Shown here in pieces: positions 20,736 through 30,864 of a stretch of 64,000 bases of DNA; the stretch's first letter is position 1, and each line of letters starts with the position of its first letter. The DNA comes from Urophycis tenuis (Eukaryota; Chordata; Actinopteri; Gadiformes; Phycidae). The translations under genes and the position numbers were made by a program. The stretch spans positions 434,001 through 498,000 of the forward strand of contig JAXIVH010000084.1 in NCBI GenBank assembly GCA_036785325.1. Reading direction: 5' to 3'. Below the pieces are notes generated by a model. It did no database searches and was not told the DNA's origin. It saw nothing but the letters and a program-made list of their open reading frames with translations.

Positions 20736-22150
20736 GTCCATACATACATACTTACATTTCAGGGAGTACACAGGGGATACTGCCCCATCAATATTTAGAA
20801 CACATGCATTTTTCCCCCCAAATAAAAACAAAATAACTTTTATTTTCAAAAACCACTGTAGCGCCTTTTCATCAGCATTAGGTCTATTTTTGTTTACTAA
20901 AACAGTTGTACAATTCCCCACACAAACACACAAAAGAGAAGAGGAGTAAATAATGTGATCACGTTCTACGGGAGAGTAAACATTTAAAAGGAATACAAAA
21001 TGCCTGAGAGTCTTCCTTGCATTATAGGCATATAATATTTTTGCCTGAATTTCTTTTCAATATTAGCACGTTCTGCTCCTTATTTCGTCTAGTCTCGCTT
21101 ACTCACTTCCAGGTCCAGCTCCTGCTTCAACGATGCTTGGATGTCCTCTAAATCACGAGCCACCAGATCAGCCACTCTGTCAGGCCGGATCTCCACTTCC
21201 ACCATCTTGGTCAGCCTGTGGAGCAGCCCCATCATGGATGCCCCCCATGCGAGCCTGAGGACGGCCTCTTGGGTGGCGACGGCCAGCCGGGCTGAGAAGG
21301 TGGTGGGGGACGGTGGTGTGAGGAGGAGGAGGAGGAGGAGGAGGAGGAGGCGGTGTTGATGAGGGGCTGGATTGAATCAGGTGGCTCGGAGGAGCATTCA
21401 CCTGAGCAGACACAGGTCTGAGGTCCTCAATCTGTAGTGGGAAAATTCAACTAAATTCAACACTCTAACTTCAAAACTAAAAAAAAAAAACTTTTTGGGT
21501 ACATACAGTACATACATACTGCATGCATACATACATACATACATACATTTTAGGGGGTACACAGGAGATACGGCCCCATCAATATTTAGAACACATGCAT
21601 TTGTCCCCCCAAATAAAAACATAAAAGAAGTAGGCAGCTTTTATTTAGAAAAAAAAAACCACTATGACGTCGTTATAACCTACCTTTACAAAAACAATTA
21701 TACAATGTCATACAAACAGTCATACAATTCCCCAAAGAAGAGACACAAAAGAGGACAGAAGAGTAAATCCTGGGTTCTTATGGTTAGTGTTGCGGGTTCT
21801 TATGGCTATGGTTAGGGTTTGGGGTTCTTACATTTCAGGGGGTACACAGCGGATACGGCCCCATCAATATTTAGAACACATACATTTGTCCCCCTAAGTA
21901 AAAACAAAAGAAGCAACTTTTATTTTGAAAAAAACGCTATAACGTCATTATAACTTACCTTTTCTTCTGCACTAGGCCTATTTTTATTTACAAAAACACT
22001 CACACCATTCCCCAAAGACACACAAAGGAGGACAGAAGAGTAAATCATGTCTATATGTGTGGTTACTCAGCAGGGATCACATTATGAGAAATGGTGATCT
22101 ACAGGAGAATAAACATTTGAAAGACATTTTGAATACCAAATGCCTGAGAG
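20728..22150. repeat. Three related intron modules (introns 2 and 1), unit A/B border
   Basis: A block with GTACACAGG, then CCCATCAATATTTAGAACAC and CATTTGTCCCCC, occurs at about 20738-21030, 21535-21760 and 21830-22150. The first and third copies also share the downstream GGAGA(A/G)TAAACATTT and ATGCCTGAGAGTC phrases. The first lies in intron 2 and the other two in intron 1. The same three-copy layout is at 39717-41150 and 62320-63760. It indicates internal duplication of an intron-exon module. Confidence 0.75.
21107..21431 (-). pseudogene. Exon 2 of the minus-strand gene, copy A (23-bp deletion)
   Basis: The exon starts after CCCACTACAG with IEDLRPVSAQVNAPPSHL, then a run of prolines encoded by CCT repeats, then a helical C-terminal part. 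It ends at a GAA|GTGAGT donor. Relative to copies B and C, A lacks 23 bp after the GGCCTC at about 21263-21268, leaving 325 nt. The deletion shifts the frame, and a stop follows at 21180. The C-terminal phrase LHRLTKMVEVEVRPDRVADL that is open in C is therefore lost here. The family is not recognised. Confidence 0.5.
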
Positions 22151-22416
22151 TCGATATTGAATTGTAAGTTGTATATTGCATGTATCCTATATGTATTCTG
22201 TATTAAGGCTTTAGTGTGTTTATTTTGTATTTTTTAAACCACGTGCACATGTAAACCACGTGCTTCGTTATGACGTCCGAGGAGTGACGCGGGCAAGCTC
22301 GATTAGCGTCTCTGACCTGACGTCATAATGAAGCCCGGCAGCAAATTTCTGAAAAGTACCGTTGCTAATAATATGATATCAAAGCAATAACACGAACAGT
22401 AAAATACAATACTCAC

Positions 22417-22482
22417 AGGATCCAGACAAATCTCGTTTTTGTTTTTCCACATTTTCGCAAAAGTAATGTTGTTACCTGTCAT
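22417..22482 (-). CDS. Exon 1 of the minus-strand gene, copy A
   Basis: The 22 codons are identical to those at 337-402, with the ATG at 22482-22480 and a phase-0 GTGAGT donor. The next exon in the same gene is at 21431, 985 nt downstream on the minus strand, and joining them keeps the frame open (LDP then IEDLRP). Exon 3 and the array follow at 19245 and below. Confidence 0.5.
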
Positions 22483-22540
22483 ACACAAATCACTTCACAC
22501 TTCTTCACGTTATCATCAAGACAAAATGACGGTCCCGGGT

Positions 22541-22625
22541 TTTATACTGACCTCTGGTGGCGTCCTTGGTTACGAGCAACCAATCAGTGTTTAGTGTTTG
22601 GCGTCAATATAATCATTACTGATTG
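22541..22625 (-). promoter_or_regulatory. TATA/CCAAT promoter of gene copy A
   Basis: TATAAA lies on the minus strand at 22546-22541, with an inverted CCAAT at 22580-22584 and a CCAAT at 22625-22621. The spacing is the same as at 461-545, and the TATA element is unchanged. Confidence 0.5.
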
Positions 22626-22841
22626 GCTGATCGGCTGCCGGTGAATGTTAGCTTGAATATATGGTAATTATGCTACGATGTTACGATATGGTATAGATCT
22701 ATATATATGAGATCGTCTATATATTTATATATCTATATATAGAGACATAGTTTAGTACGTTGTAAATAATTGTATTACTTTATTTTTATTTCCACATACC
22801 CGCGACACATGTTGAAAAGTTTCAAATAAATTGTCTCTCTC

Positions 22842-22899
22842 TCACACACACAGACACGCACACACACACACGCACGCACGCACACACACACACACACAC
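22842..22899. repeat. (CA)n microsatellite, unit B
   Basis: This is a CA tract interrupted by CAGACACG and CGCACG steps, in the position of the shorter tract in A. Confidence 0.97.
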
Positions 22900-23233
22900 T
22901 GCTCAGTGGCTGGCAGTACTGCATCGGATCACATACAATGTGAAACAACACATGATATATATACACTAATATCAACTACTAACGGCAGTGTGTAATACGT
23001 GTTGGAGTCTCCAATGCATTTGTTTTTTCAGCAGAAGCTTTTTTTCTGAAACCAACGCGGCTGACAAAGCATACAATTAATATTGGAGCAGCTTCTTGGA
23101 GGCTACAACTAAGTATGCCTCATACACAATCCAATTTCTTTTTAACATTTTGACGAGCCACCCGAACACGAACGTAGGCAGACTGATTTTCTGATGTAGG
23201 CCTATTGTTCACTCTTGAGGTGTTCGGATTGTT

Positions 23234-23629
23234 GTGATGTGTAACAGCAGAGTTACTGGTACAGCTAGTAGTATGGACTGTAAACAATTGTTATTACATC
23301 TTACAGCTGCCACTTATTTTGTTTTCAGTCATGTCATGCGGGGACCTAGCCGAGAAGGACACAAGCTAGCTACTTCGTTGAAATCAAATTATATTCCTCA
23401 AAGGAAAGAGGTAAGCTTTTTTAAGTCACATAAAATTTGTCCTTCATACAGTTTATTTAATGAGGAAGTTGTTGTGGAAATTTCCTCAGCTGCTGGTGAA
23501 AAAGGAATAGAGACTTCTGCCGGTCGACAAGGTTTTATTTTCTTTGCAAAGAAAAGGTCAGTCAACACGCGAGCGGTGAAAGATGAAGAAAGCCCCCGAG
23601 CATGGGGATACCTAAACATTTATACCTGA
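23234..23629 (+). other. Conserved plus-strand ORF, unit B (longest version, 131 codons)
   Basis: The frame runs from ATG TGT AAC through HVMRGPSREGHKLATSLKSN, then FNEEVVVEISSAAGEKG, then TSAGRQGFIFFAKKRS, ending in YLNIYT and TGA. In A and C one extra base shifts the frame after SSAAG, so only B reads through. Splice-like sites (TTTTCAG near 23329 and GAG|GTAAGC near 23411) inside the ORF suggest alternative spliced readings. I see no known domain, and the opposite strand is also open over part of it. It may be an ancient gene fragment or a chance ORF. Confidence 0.3.
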
Positions 23630-23911
23630 GGAACACCCCCTAGAGTATGCTTTACATCCATGTGTCTGCTGCAGGAGCCGGCCCCCCAGGTAGGGTTTTC
23701 ACACCCTTTGCCCACTGCAGGTATCCCGCGCTGACCCCCCGTGGATGTGCTTTACACCTATAGGGTATCCTGCAGGACTTTGTATTTAGGTGCAAAGTTA
23801 AGTCTAAACATCACACAAAACAATTTGGTACCTTATGTTAGGAAGGGGAAAGGTTGGGCGTCTCAAATGGTTAAGACAAATAAATTGAAATTGCCATTAC
23901 AAAGTGAATCA

Positions 23912-24332
23912 ATAAACTCAACTCAACTCAACTCAACTTGCTCTTTATTGTCGTTGCACAAGAAACACAATAACACAGTGATTTTTGGCAGCGAAATGTC
24001 GTTGCTATGGCTTCCGGCAGACACAGAGATAAGCAAATGTATAAATAGATCTATAAAAATACAGAAATAAAAATATAAAACTATGATCAATGTAATATAT
24101 TAATAAAGTGCAAAGGAACTGGATACTAATGAAAGATAATACTAAAGAAGTGTTGGTGTAGGCATGAAAAAAAGTATTCTGAACATTTTAGCAGCATGGT
24201 GGAGATTATTACACACATCGGTAAGGAAGTATTGCACTAAAAGTATTGCACTGAAATGGGTGGGGGGGTTATTTTGCATTGAGCAGTCTGATGGCTAGGG
24301 GGTAGAAACTTTTGCTGAATCTGGCTGTTCTT
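23912..24332. repeat. Interspersed teleost repeat before the copia relic, unit B
   Basis: A CTCAA pentamer run leads into TTTATTGTCGTTGCAC, an AATGTCGTTGCTATGG phrase, and a 3' end with TTGCATTGAGCAGTCTGATG and GGCTGTTCTT. This set of phrases is common in fish genomes as a non-coding repeat. It abuts the copia coding remains at its right end. The unit C copy is at about 42980-43405. Confidence 0.6.
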
Positions 24333-24547
24333 CAGCATTCGCTGCAGAACAGCCAGAATCCCACATCATAACAGAGGAAAGTAAATTTACAAGATTTGAC
24401 AAGACTTTCAATCCACAACAACAACATTTTATGGAGCTTGCAGATGGCACCAGGGAGAATAACATGGCTCTCAAGCGAGGAGATGCAGATGTGATGCTAC
24501 AGGACCAAAAGGGGAGAAACGTCATGGTAACACTGAAGAGGGCCCTG

Positions 24548-24622
24548 CAGCCGCGGCCTACTGGTTAGGGCTTCGATTTGTAACCGGAGGGTGGCCGCTT
24601 CTTCTTCTTCTTCTTCTTGTAT
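24548..24622 (+). mobile_element. SINE 5' head fragment inside copia, unit B
   Basis: GCGGCCTACTGGTTAGGG, then TTCGATTTGTAACCGGAGGG and a (CTT)n tract, interrupt the copia frame. The first part resembles the A-box region of a tRNA-derived teleost SINE, but the B box has been lost or replaced by the CTT run. The same insertion is at 43609-43684, so it predates the duplication of this element. Confidence 0.55.
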
Positions 24623-24773
24623 CCTCAGAGCATCCTCTCTCTATAGTCAGTAACAACTGATGGGGCCAAAGTGGTTTTCCAAAAAGGAAAGAGTGAACTG
24701 ACAACCAAAGATGGGACTGTCTTCCGCATTGAGAAACTGGAAAGACTGTACTGCATTGAAACGGTAAATAACA

Positions 24774-25271
24774 ATGAAAAATGGGTTGATTACTCAGTCA
24801 ATGACAATGTCGAAGGACAAAGTGAATTTAACGTGTGATGCCAAAACATGGAATGAAATACTGGGACATTGTAACATTGATGATGTGATGAAACTATCTG
24901 ATGTTGTATTAGGCATGAAAGTCACGGAGGAAACTAAGATTGACTGTAATGTTTGCACTGAGGGAAAATTGACCAACAGTAGAAGTAGGAAGGCTGATGC
25001 AAAAGCTTGTGTGCCCCTTGAGTTAGTACATACTGACTTAGCAGGTCCAATAGAGCCACCTGGTCAAGATGGGCATAAATATGCCATCTCATTCACAGAT
25101 GATTTTTCAGGGGCAGTGGCTGTTTACTTCCTTAAAAATAAGAGTGATGCAACATTGGCCACAAAGAAGTTCCTGGCAGACAGTGCACCTTCTGGTAGTG
25201 TCAAATGTATCAGATCAGATAATGGTACAGAGTACACAGGTGGAGTACACAGGCTTTTCGGGCCCTTTTAA
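24774..25271 (+). pseudogene. Copia GAG-pre-integrase and integrase core fragment, unit B
   Basis: This is the domain that inserts retrotransposon cDNA into DNA. The zinc-binding HHCC module is recognisable (LGHCNIDDV and CNVCTEGK), but its first His is Asn here (TWNEILGH), where unit C has TWHEILGH. The catalytic core shows the first Asp in LVHTDLAGP and the second in IRSDNGTEY. The third acidic residue lies in a QNGTAER motif near 25326, beyond a frameshift and a tandem micro-duplication of AGTACACAGG-type sequence. It is a broken relic. Confidence 0.8.
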
Positions 25272-26027
25272 GAGAAAAAGGTATAAGACACGAGACATCA
25301 TCCCCTTACTCTCCACATCAGAATGGAACAGCTGAAAGATAGTGGAGGACCTTGTTTGAAATGGGGAGATGCATGTTAATAGAAAAAGGGGTTACCAAAA
25401 GCATTGTGGCCTTATGCTATTCAAAGTGCAGCCCATATCCGTAACAGATGTTACAATTAGATAACTAAAAACACCCCATACTTTATACTAACAGGAAGAA
25501 AGCCAGACCTATCAAAAAATGTGTTTTTTGGATCAGATTGTTATGCATATAGTCATGATCAGAAGAAACTGTAAAAGGGGAATGTTTGTGGGGTACAGTA
25601 AGAACAGTCCAGCCTACAACCCTCAAACAAGAAAGGTGTCCAAACACAGACTGAAAGAACCGTGTTGATCAACAAACCCAGACTGGTGAATATGAACCAG
25701 AGATCAACAGCTTCAGAGACCGAAGGTCAGAAATTGAAAAGAGTGGCTCTGAATTACTACAGAAAGAAGATAGCAAAGAGAAATCTCAATCTAATCTAAA
25801 TCAAATCTTAAATAAGAATGAAAATATAATGAAACTGCAGATGAGGAAGTTGTTCTGGGTGAAAACAAAAACAGCTTAGGTTCAGAGCCTAGTTATGACC
25901 AAAACCCTCGCTACCCAAGAAGAGAAAGAAAAGCTCCAAAATACCAAGAGGATTACATACCAGACATTAAAGATAAAGATGTAACCCATGCTAGTGTTGA
26001 TTATTGTTTCAGGGCAGTGTACGGAGT

Positions 26028-26830
26028 CCCCCAAACTTATAGAGAAGCCCAGACCGGAGGCAACAGCATGGCAACAAGCCATGAAGGAAGAAATGGACTC
26101 ACTTAAAGAAAATGAAACCTTTGAACTGACTACATTACCTGAGGGTAGGAATACAGTGGGGGGGGGGGGGATGGGTCTATGCCTTAAAGAAAAACACAGA
26201 AAAGGGAAATGTTTTCAAAGCTAGGTATGTTGCTAAAGGCTACAACCAGGCAGAGGGAATAGACTATAATTAAACATTTGCCCCAACATTTGTTCAGTGC
26301 GAGCCCTTATGCAAATTGCTGTTCAGAATTACCTCATTGTACTTCAAATGGATGTGAAAACAGCATACTTACATGCTCCAATAGAGGAAGAGATTTAATT
26401 AGAACAACCTGAGGGTTTTGAAAACACATCAGAAACCGAAAAACTTGTATGTAAGTTAAAGAAATCCCTTTATGGTCTGAAACAATCTGGAAGGAATTGG
26501 TACAAACTTCTGAATGACCACCTAGAACAAGATGACTTTGAGAGGAACCTATCTGACCACTGTGTGTACAAGAAACAGATAGGAAGTGAGACAATCATTG
26601 TGATCATATGGGAAGATGATTTAATCATTACAGCCAGCAATAGTGTCCTACTCAACAGCTTCAGAAACACTATGAGATCACAATTCAACATGAAGGATCT
26701 GGGAAAATTTTCATATTGGGCATACCGTTTGATCAAAAGAAAGACAAAATTACGATGAACCAAAAACAATACATACTAAAAATGCTTGAAAGAAATCGTA
26801 ACAGAATGGTTCAGCCTCCACAAGCATTGC
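26028..26830 (+). pseudogene. Copia reverse transcriptase fragment, unit B
   Basis: The RVT_2 family domain is recognisable in pieces: AWQQAMKEEMDSLKENETFE, then QMDVKTAYLHAP with the first catalytic Asp, KKSLYGLKQSGRNWY, and the palm motif IIWEDDLIITAS. The usual V of the VDD box is E here and V in unit C. At least three frameshifts or stops and a 13-G run (26157-26169) interrupt it. It is followed by a segment ending MLERNRNRMVQP. No RNase H follows. It is a non-functional relic. Confidence 0.8.
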
Positions 26831-26887
26831 TCCTGTTGGATGTTTTCTCACATGGACCAGGTGAGGCCCTTCGTGTTGGTGTGATAA

Positions 26888-26910
26888 AGATATATATATA
26901 TATATATATC
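26888..26910. repeat. (TA)n tract at the copia right border, unit B
   Basis: This is a short TA dinucleotide tract immediately after the copia remains. The shared flank resumes at 26951 with GATGTTCACAACGAG, as in unit A at 2100. Confidence 0.9.
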
Positions 26911-26950
26911 AACATTGATTTGAGTTGAAATTAAAGGGAATTTGATTGAT

Positions 26951-27459
26951 GATGTTCACAACGAGTAAAATAAGGATTACAATTTACATCTCTGAGATGG
27001 ATATGTAGATGCTGGGGACAACAAAGAGCTCTGTACATCATCATTGAGTAAATGTGAATGGAACGGTATTTGTTTTATTGATGTCAACGTTCTCGAAACG
27101 GCGCTATAAATTGTTAAATAGAATAAGCATTTAATGGGCCCTATCATAGTTTAAAACATATGGATGGCAACACTTCAGTAGGTGTCACTGGGTACGGTAT
27201 GTAATGGTATTCAAGGATAAAATGTTGATTTCAGTCAGTGACCTTTTATATTTGTCTGTAGTGTTGTGTTGGATGTGACTGAGTACTTGTAGTGTATGGT
27301 TAGCTGTTCACACTATACGTAAAGGAGATGTTTGTTTGTTTGTTTGAGATGTATGTTTGCCTTGAGGTTGGTTGCAAGCAACTTAAGTTTATGGTGTTAC
27401 GAGGTCAGAGGTGCAAAGAAGCCAGTTGTTTGACAATAGCTTTGGCCACAGGAGGTACC
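26951..27459. other. Non-coding sequence shared with unit A
   Basis: The sequence is the counterpart of 2103-2608, with only a few substitutions. No gene is seen. Confidence 0.6.
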
Positions 27460-27805
27460 TGTCACGCCAACTCCTCCCCCTCTACCTCGATCGGCGTCAC
27501 CGGTCCCGGCACTACAACCCCCAGAATCCCCGGCGGCCATTAGCAGGCACCTGTGTCTAATTCCAAATGTGTCTCACCTGTGTCTTGTTTGTTTCCCTTC
27601 ATAACCTTGTGTGTCCGTCTCCCCATGGTGAGTTGTTGTATTTGTATTGAGTACATGGATGTACTTTGACTTTGGTTATTTGATAGACGCACACACCTCG
27701 CTGTGGGCGCCTGTACCGGTTTCGTTCGGCAGTTAAATAAAATCTGTTCCACCGTTTACGTTGCTTGGTCTCGCGCTTGTCTCCGCTCAACCCCGTAGTG
27801 TCACA
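27460..27805 (+). mobile_element. LTR of a Ty3-type retroelement, unit B
   Basis: This copy is the same length (346 bp) as the one at 2609-2954 and close in sequence, with TGTCACGCC at the start, AATAAA near 27736 and TGTCACA at the end. It is followed by the same gag-like ATG at 27822. Because it lies at the same place in both units, the insertion predates the duplication. Confidence 0.6.
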
Positions 27806-27821
27806 GAACAACTCACCACCT

Positions 27822-28439
27822 ATGGAGACAGCGGACCAGGCAGCGGAGGAGCCCACGCTTGCCTCCGTGCTCAATCGGCTCGCTACCGACGACGTATTGG
27901 AGCAGCAGATCACGAGCACGGAGGCACTGCTCCGTGAGCTTCTCCGGCGCTTGCCGGCGACGAGTGGCGCCGCCTCCGACGCCGCGAGTGGAGGAGTCCC
28001 AGCCCCAGCAGAGAGGGATCCATACTGGGGCACCCGTTTGGCACGGGGGGGACCTCGGTCAGCCAGACGGGCCACCAAGCCTCAGAACGGGCCAGCTGAG
28101 GCCAACCCAGCGGGGACAGAAGGGCGCTGCGGCCCAGCGGGGACAGGAGGCCGCTGCGGCCCAGCGGGGAAGACAGGTTTTCTTCGACTTAAGACTTTGT
28201 TTGTTCATTCTGGAATCCCAAGCCAGCAAACACGGAGCTGGAGGATTATAAAGGTTTGTTCATCGAGGTCAAATCACCTCCTTTTCAATCTGGGCCATAG
28301 GCCTACTTGTCAAAAATCTGACCACCACTATTATAAACATCTGAACATTGAAAGATTTCTTAGAGGCATAAAAAATACGTTATTCTTAAATGACGACGTT
28401 TTTAAAGGTCCGGTGTGTAAACTCAAGGTGGCCTCCTAG
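27822..28439 (+). pseudogene. Gag-like N-terminal fragment, unit B
   Basis: The start is METADQAAEEP, as in unit A. It has an eight-residue insertion (GAASDAAS, from a GCCGCCTCCGACGCC stretch) after LPATS, and only two copies of the 30-bp repeat (28113-28172). The frame then enters unrelated sequence. It is a truncated relic. Confidence 0.45.
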
Positions 28440-28718
28440 CGGTGAGGTTGCAGATTGCAACCAACTGAACCGCCCTCCCACTCACTCCTAACATGTACTG
28501 TATAATTGACTAAAACAAGTTTACAAAATAAGCGCACAATAATACGAGATCTCAGATGGGAGTTTGCTCTGGCCTCTCGTCGTTTCTTTACAGTTTACAT
28601 GGAGAATGATTTACAAGGTAGGAAAGAAAAAAACCCTTTCAATCCAGAGCCTGACCTGGGGGTTAGAAACAATAGATACTTTATTGAACCCTGTGGGAAA
28701 ATTCAAGGTCCCAGTAGC

Positions 28719-29135
28719 TTACAAGACATCAACATACAACATAAACCGAGCTGCGAAAGCATTAGCAGACTCCGACAGGGCCATGTGTGTAGCGCGCAGA
28801 AGTTCACAGTGGAGCAGAAAAGAGAATCGCTGCGCAACATCATTCATTCCTACGAGCCGCTGTTTAAGTTGCACGAGGGCGACATCAATGTTACTAATAA
28901 ACATATTCCCTCTGAAATGCTCCTCCTGGTCTTGGAGCCGCTCATCCTCGCAAAGCTCGAAGAAGCGCCTTTTGGTGCGCGTCTTTGCGCGTCTATCCTG
29001 GAGAAGAGCAGGTACACCCCATGCAGATGCCAGGTTGCAAGCCTGGGCATTTATACTGTCAAACTCCCCTCGCAGTTGGGTGAGTGTCTCTGCTGCGGTG
29101 CGAAGCCACCATTTCGTAAATAAATAAAACGGCAA
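28719..29135 (-). pseudogene. hAT-like transposase fragment (ZMYM/DUF4371 type), unit B only
   Basis: The minus-strand frame contains LTQLRGEFDSINAQA, TKRRFFELCEDERLQDQEEH, FRGNMFISNIDVALVQLKQR and a following MNDVAQRFSFL phrase. The pattern RRFFE...EEHFR.N.F...D..L.QL..R....VAQRFSFL is characteristic of the central region of hAT-like transposases and their domesticated relatives. Only this piece is present: no BED finger, no catalytic DDE residues, no dimerisation region. It lies between sequences that are directly joined in unit A, so it is a B-only insertion or was deleted from A. Confidence 0.55.
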
Positions 29136-29929
29136 GTGGGCATTGGAAGCAGTGTGGGGCTCCTACCGCTAGGGGGGCCCTCCGCACCGCGGGGTCTGCC
29201 GGGGCTTCCCCGACGCCACTAGAGTGTGTGTGAGAGAAGATGTTTTGGCAGTGATTTGAGAGGCTACATTTCAAGCCAAGCTTTGATAACAACACAGAGG
29301 GACACCTCAGGCTGAAATCAGAGAGTAAAGACCCCTGACAAGTAAAGCGCAACTGATTCATACCCAGAACGTACAAATAATAACCATCCCATTCTTTAAT
29401 TGAAACTGATATATTGTTGTGTATTATTGTTGTATATCAGTATTTTCAAAGTCTTTCTCCCGGCCGTTGTAGACGTTGTGTTCACTTTCGTCGTAGTTCG
29501 TTCAGGAGGCGTGCTTTCCCTGAGAAGTCGGCCTTACACGACAGACAAGCGCTCCCATTATTTGCCCTCATACCTCGGTGCCTGTGGAGTGTGGAAGATA
29601 TTAAAACGACAGCCAGAGGGGTTAAACCAAGAATGACGTTGGCGAATATGAATGGAGAGAAATGAAGGACTACTCACAGACTTTTTCCTCGATTAGCTTT
29701 TTCGCTTTGGCAGCTGGTTGTTTTTAAGTGAGTGCTGGCAAAAGCAGCAAGGCGGAACACTGTGCATTCCTTCTAAACATATAAAATACTTGACTTTACA
29801 TTAATCACATGACGGCATGCCTTCTCCATTCAGACTGAACACTGAGGCCACACTGCTACACTCTATCCCCTGACCATTTTAGCACCTGAAGTCCACTCTT
29901 GGCGATATCTTGAGATCCTTGGCAATACC
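29136..29929. other. Non-coding sequence with single-copy 350-bp flank, unit B
   Basis: Positions 29468-29813 are the block that is duplicated around the insertion in unit A. The preceding part includes a GC-rich patch (29165-29222) found only in B. No gene is seen. Confidence 0.55.
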
Positions 29930-30209
29930 CAGGGGCGTAATTTGCGGGGGAGTTAGGGGGGTCATGACCCCCGCAAAAATCCAATCACACTAATATAACC
30001 CCCCCAATATCATAACATCACTCAGATTAATAAAAATATGAAATATTCTGAATGAATAACTCTATCCCCTGACCATTTTAGCACCTGGTCATCTGTAATG
30101 TAGCCTACCCCCCCCCCCCCCCCCCCCCCTCCTCCCCCACCGACTACTTGGTATTACCTGGCCAACTTATTATAACCCCCCCAATGGTAGACCCAAAGTT
30201 ACGCCCTTG
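29930..30209. mobile_element. hAT-type MITE, unit B
   Basis: It has the same TIRs and the same GCAATACC target-site duplication (29922-29929 and 30210-30217) as the copy at 8986-9274. The interior differs by a deletion and a long poly-C run (30108-30129). Confidence 0.85.
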
Positions 30210-30217
30210 GCAATACC

Positions 30218-30864
30218 AAGTGTAAATGTCCATCCTTTATATTATGTCTATCCTTCATAGTTCTATTTATTATTATTTTTGTCTTTATTCAGATTATGAC
30301 AATAATTACACAACTCAAATTCACTTTAACTTTAATTGTGATTCACTATAGGCAACTGGTCTAAATTTGACTCAACACATCATGTGATTAATTTACATCC
30401 AATCAGATTACAGACACTGTACTGGGTGTATACTGAGTATACAGGGTATAATGGTCACACATACAGTGACCATCACACCCCCATCATCATCATGGTCTTC
30501 ATCATGTCAATTTATCCATGTGTGTGTCTGTGTGTGTGTGTGTGTGGGGGGGGGGGGGGATGAAGCTGTTGTATAGTTACCTTGTGTTATCTACCCCTTA
30601 CATACATGCTGTATATATTATACATAAATAATAGACCCCTTCTGTATAGTTAGGACCACCAGCCAGGCCGGTGTCAATTACCACACACCTGCTAGTTAAG
30701 CAGTCAGGAATAGTGGTAGTAGTAGTAGAGTAGCTGGTTATCTTTTTTTTCAATAGTCTGCTCGACATTATATGTTATCTAGCATCAGACAGTATTCATT
30801 TTATATGCTATTAAACTATTTAACTATATATCTACTATTTATAAAAGACAGTCGCGTTTAATTA
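30218..30864. other. 3' flank of the gene, unit B
   Basis: This is non-coding sequence with a GT tract running into 13 G residues (30523-30559). The polyadenylation hexamer present in A and C is changed to AATGAA on the minus strand here (near 30795-30800). Confidence 0.6.

Larger units (their letters stand above)
1..22080. repeat. Segmental duplication unit A (22.1 kb)
   Basis: Bases 1-60 reappear almost unchanged at 22081, 41077 and 63685, and most single-copy blocks recur in the same order. The unit start is set by the window edge, so the true biological boundary is unknown. Private to A are a SINE (1744-2102), a 4.1-kb insertion with duplicated flank (4042-8868), and a 23-bp deletion in exon 2 of the minus-strand gene. 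Confidence 0.92.
24320..26865 (+). mobile_element. Degenerate Ty1/copia retrotransposon, unit B
   Basis: The pol order is that of Ty1/copia (integrase before reverse transcriptase). It starts in the region just before the GAG-pre-integrase domain (FMELADGTRENNMALKRG, 24430-24484), then integrase, then reverse transcriptase. Frameshifts, stops and a nested SINE head break it. No LTRs, protease active site or RNase H are visible; the 3' end stops after the palm domain near FSHGPGE. The element sits where unit A has a SINE. Confidence 0.8.

Noticed and set aside
21180..21413. Plus-strand ORF with an Arg run (21141-21359) opposite exon 2
   Set aside because: It is the antisense of the proline run encoded by CCT repeats; the minus strand has the splice sites.
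26951..27459. Coding potential in the B flank (short ORF with LEVGCKQLKF at 27328)
   Set aside because: It is short, low in complexity at the start, interrupted by the LTR, and shows no splice or domain support.
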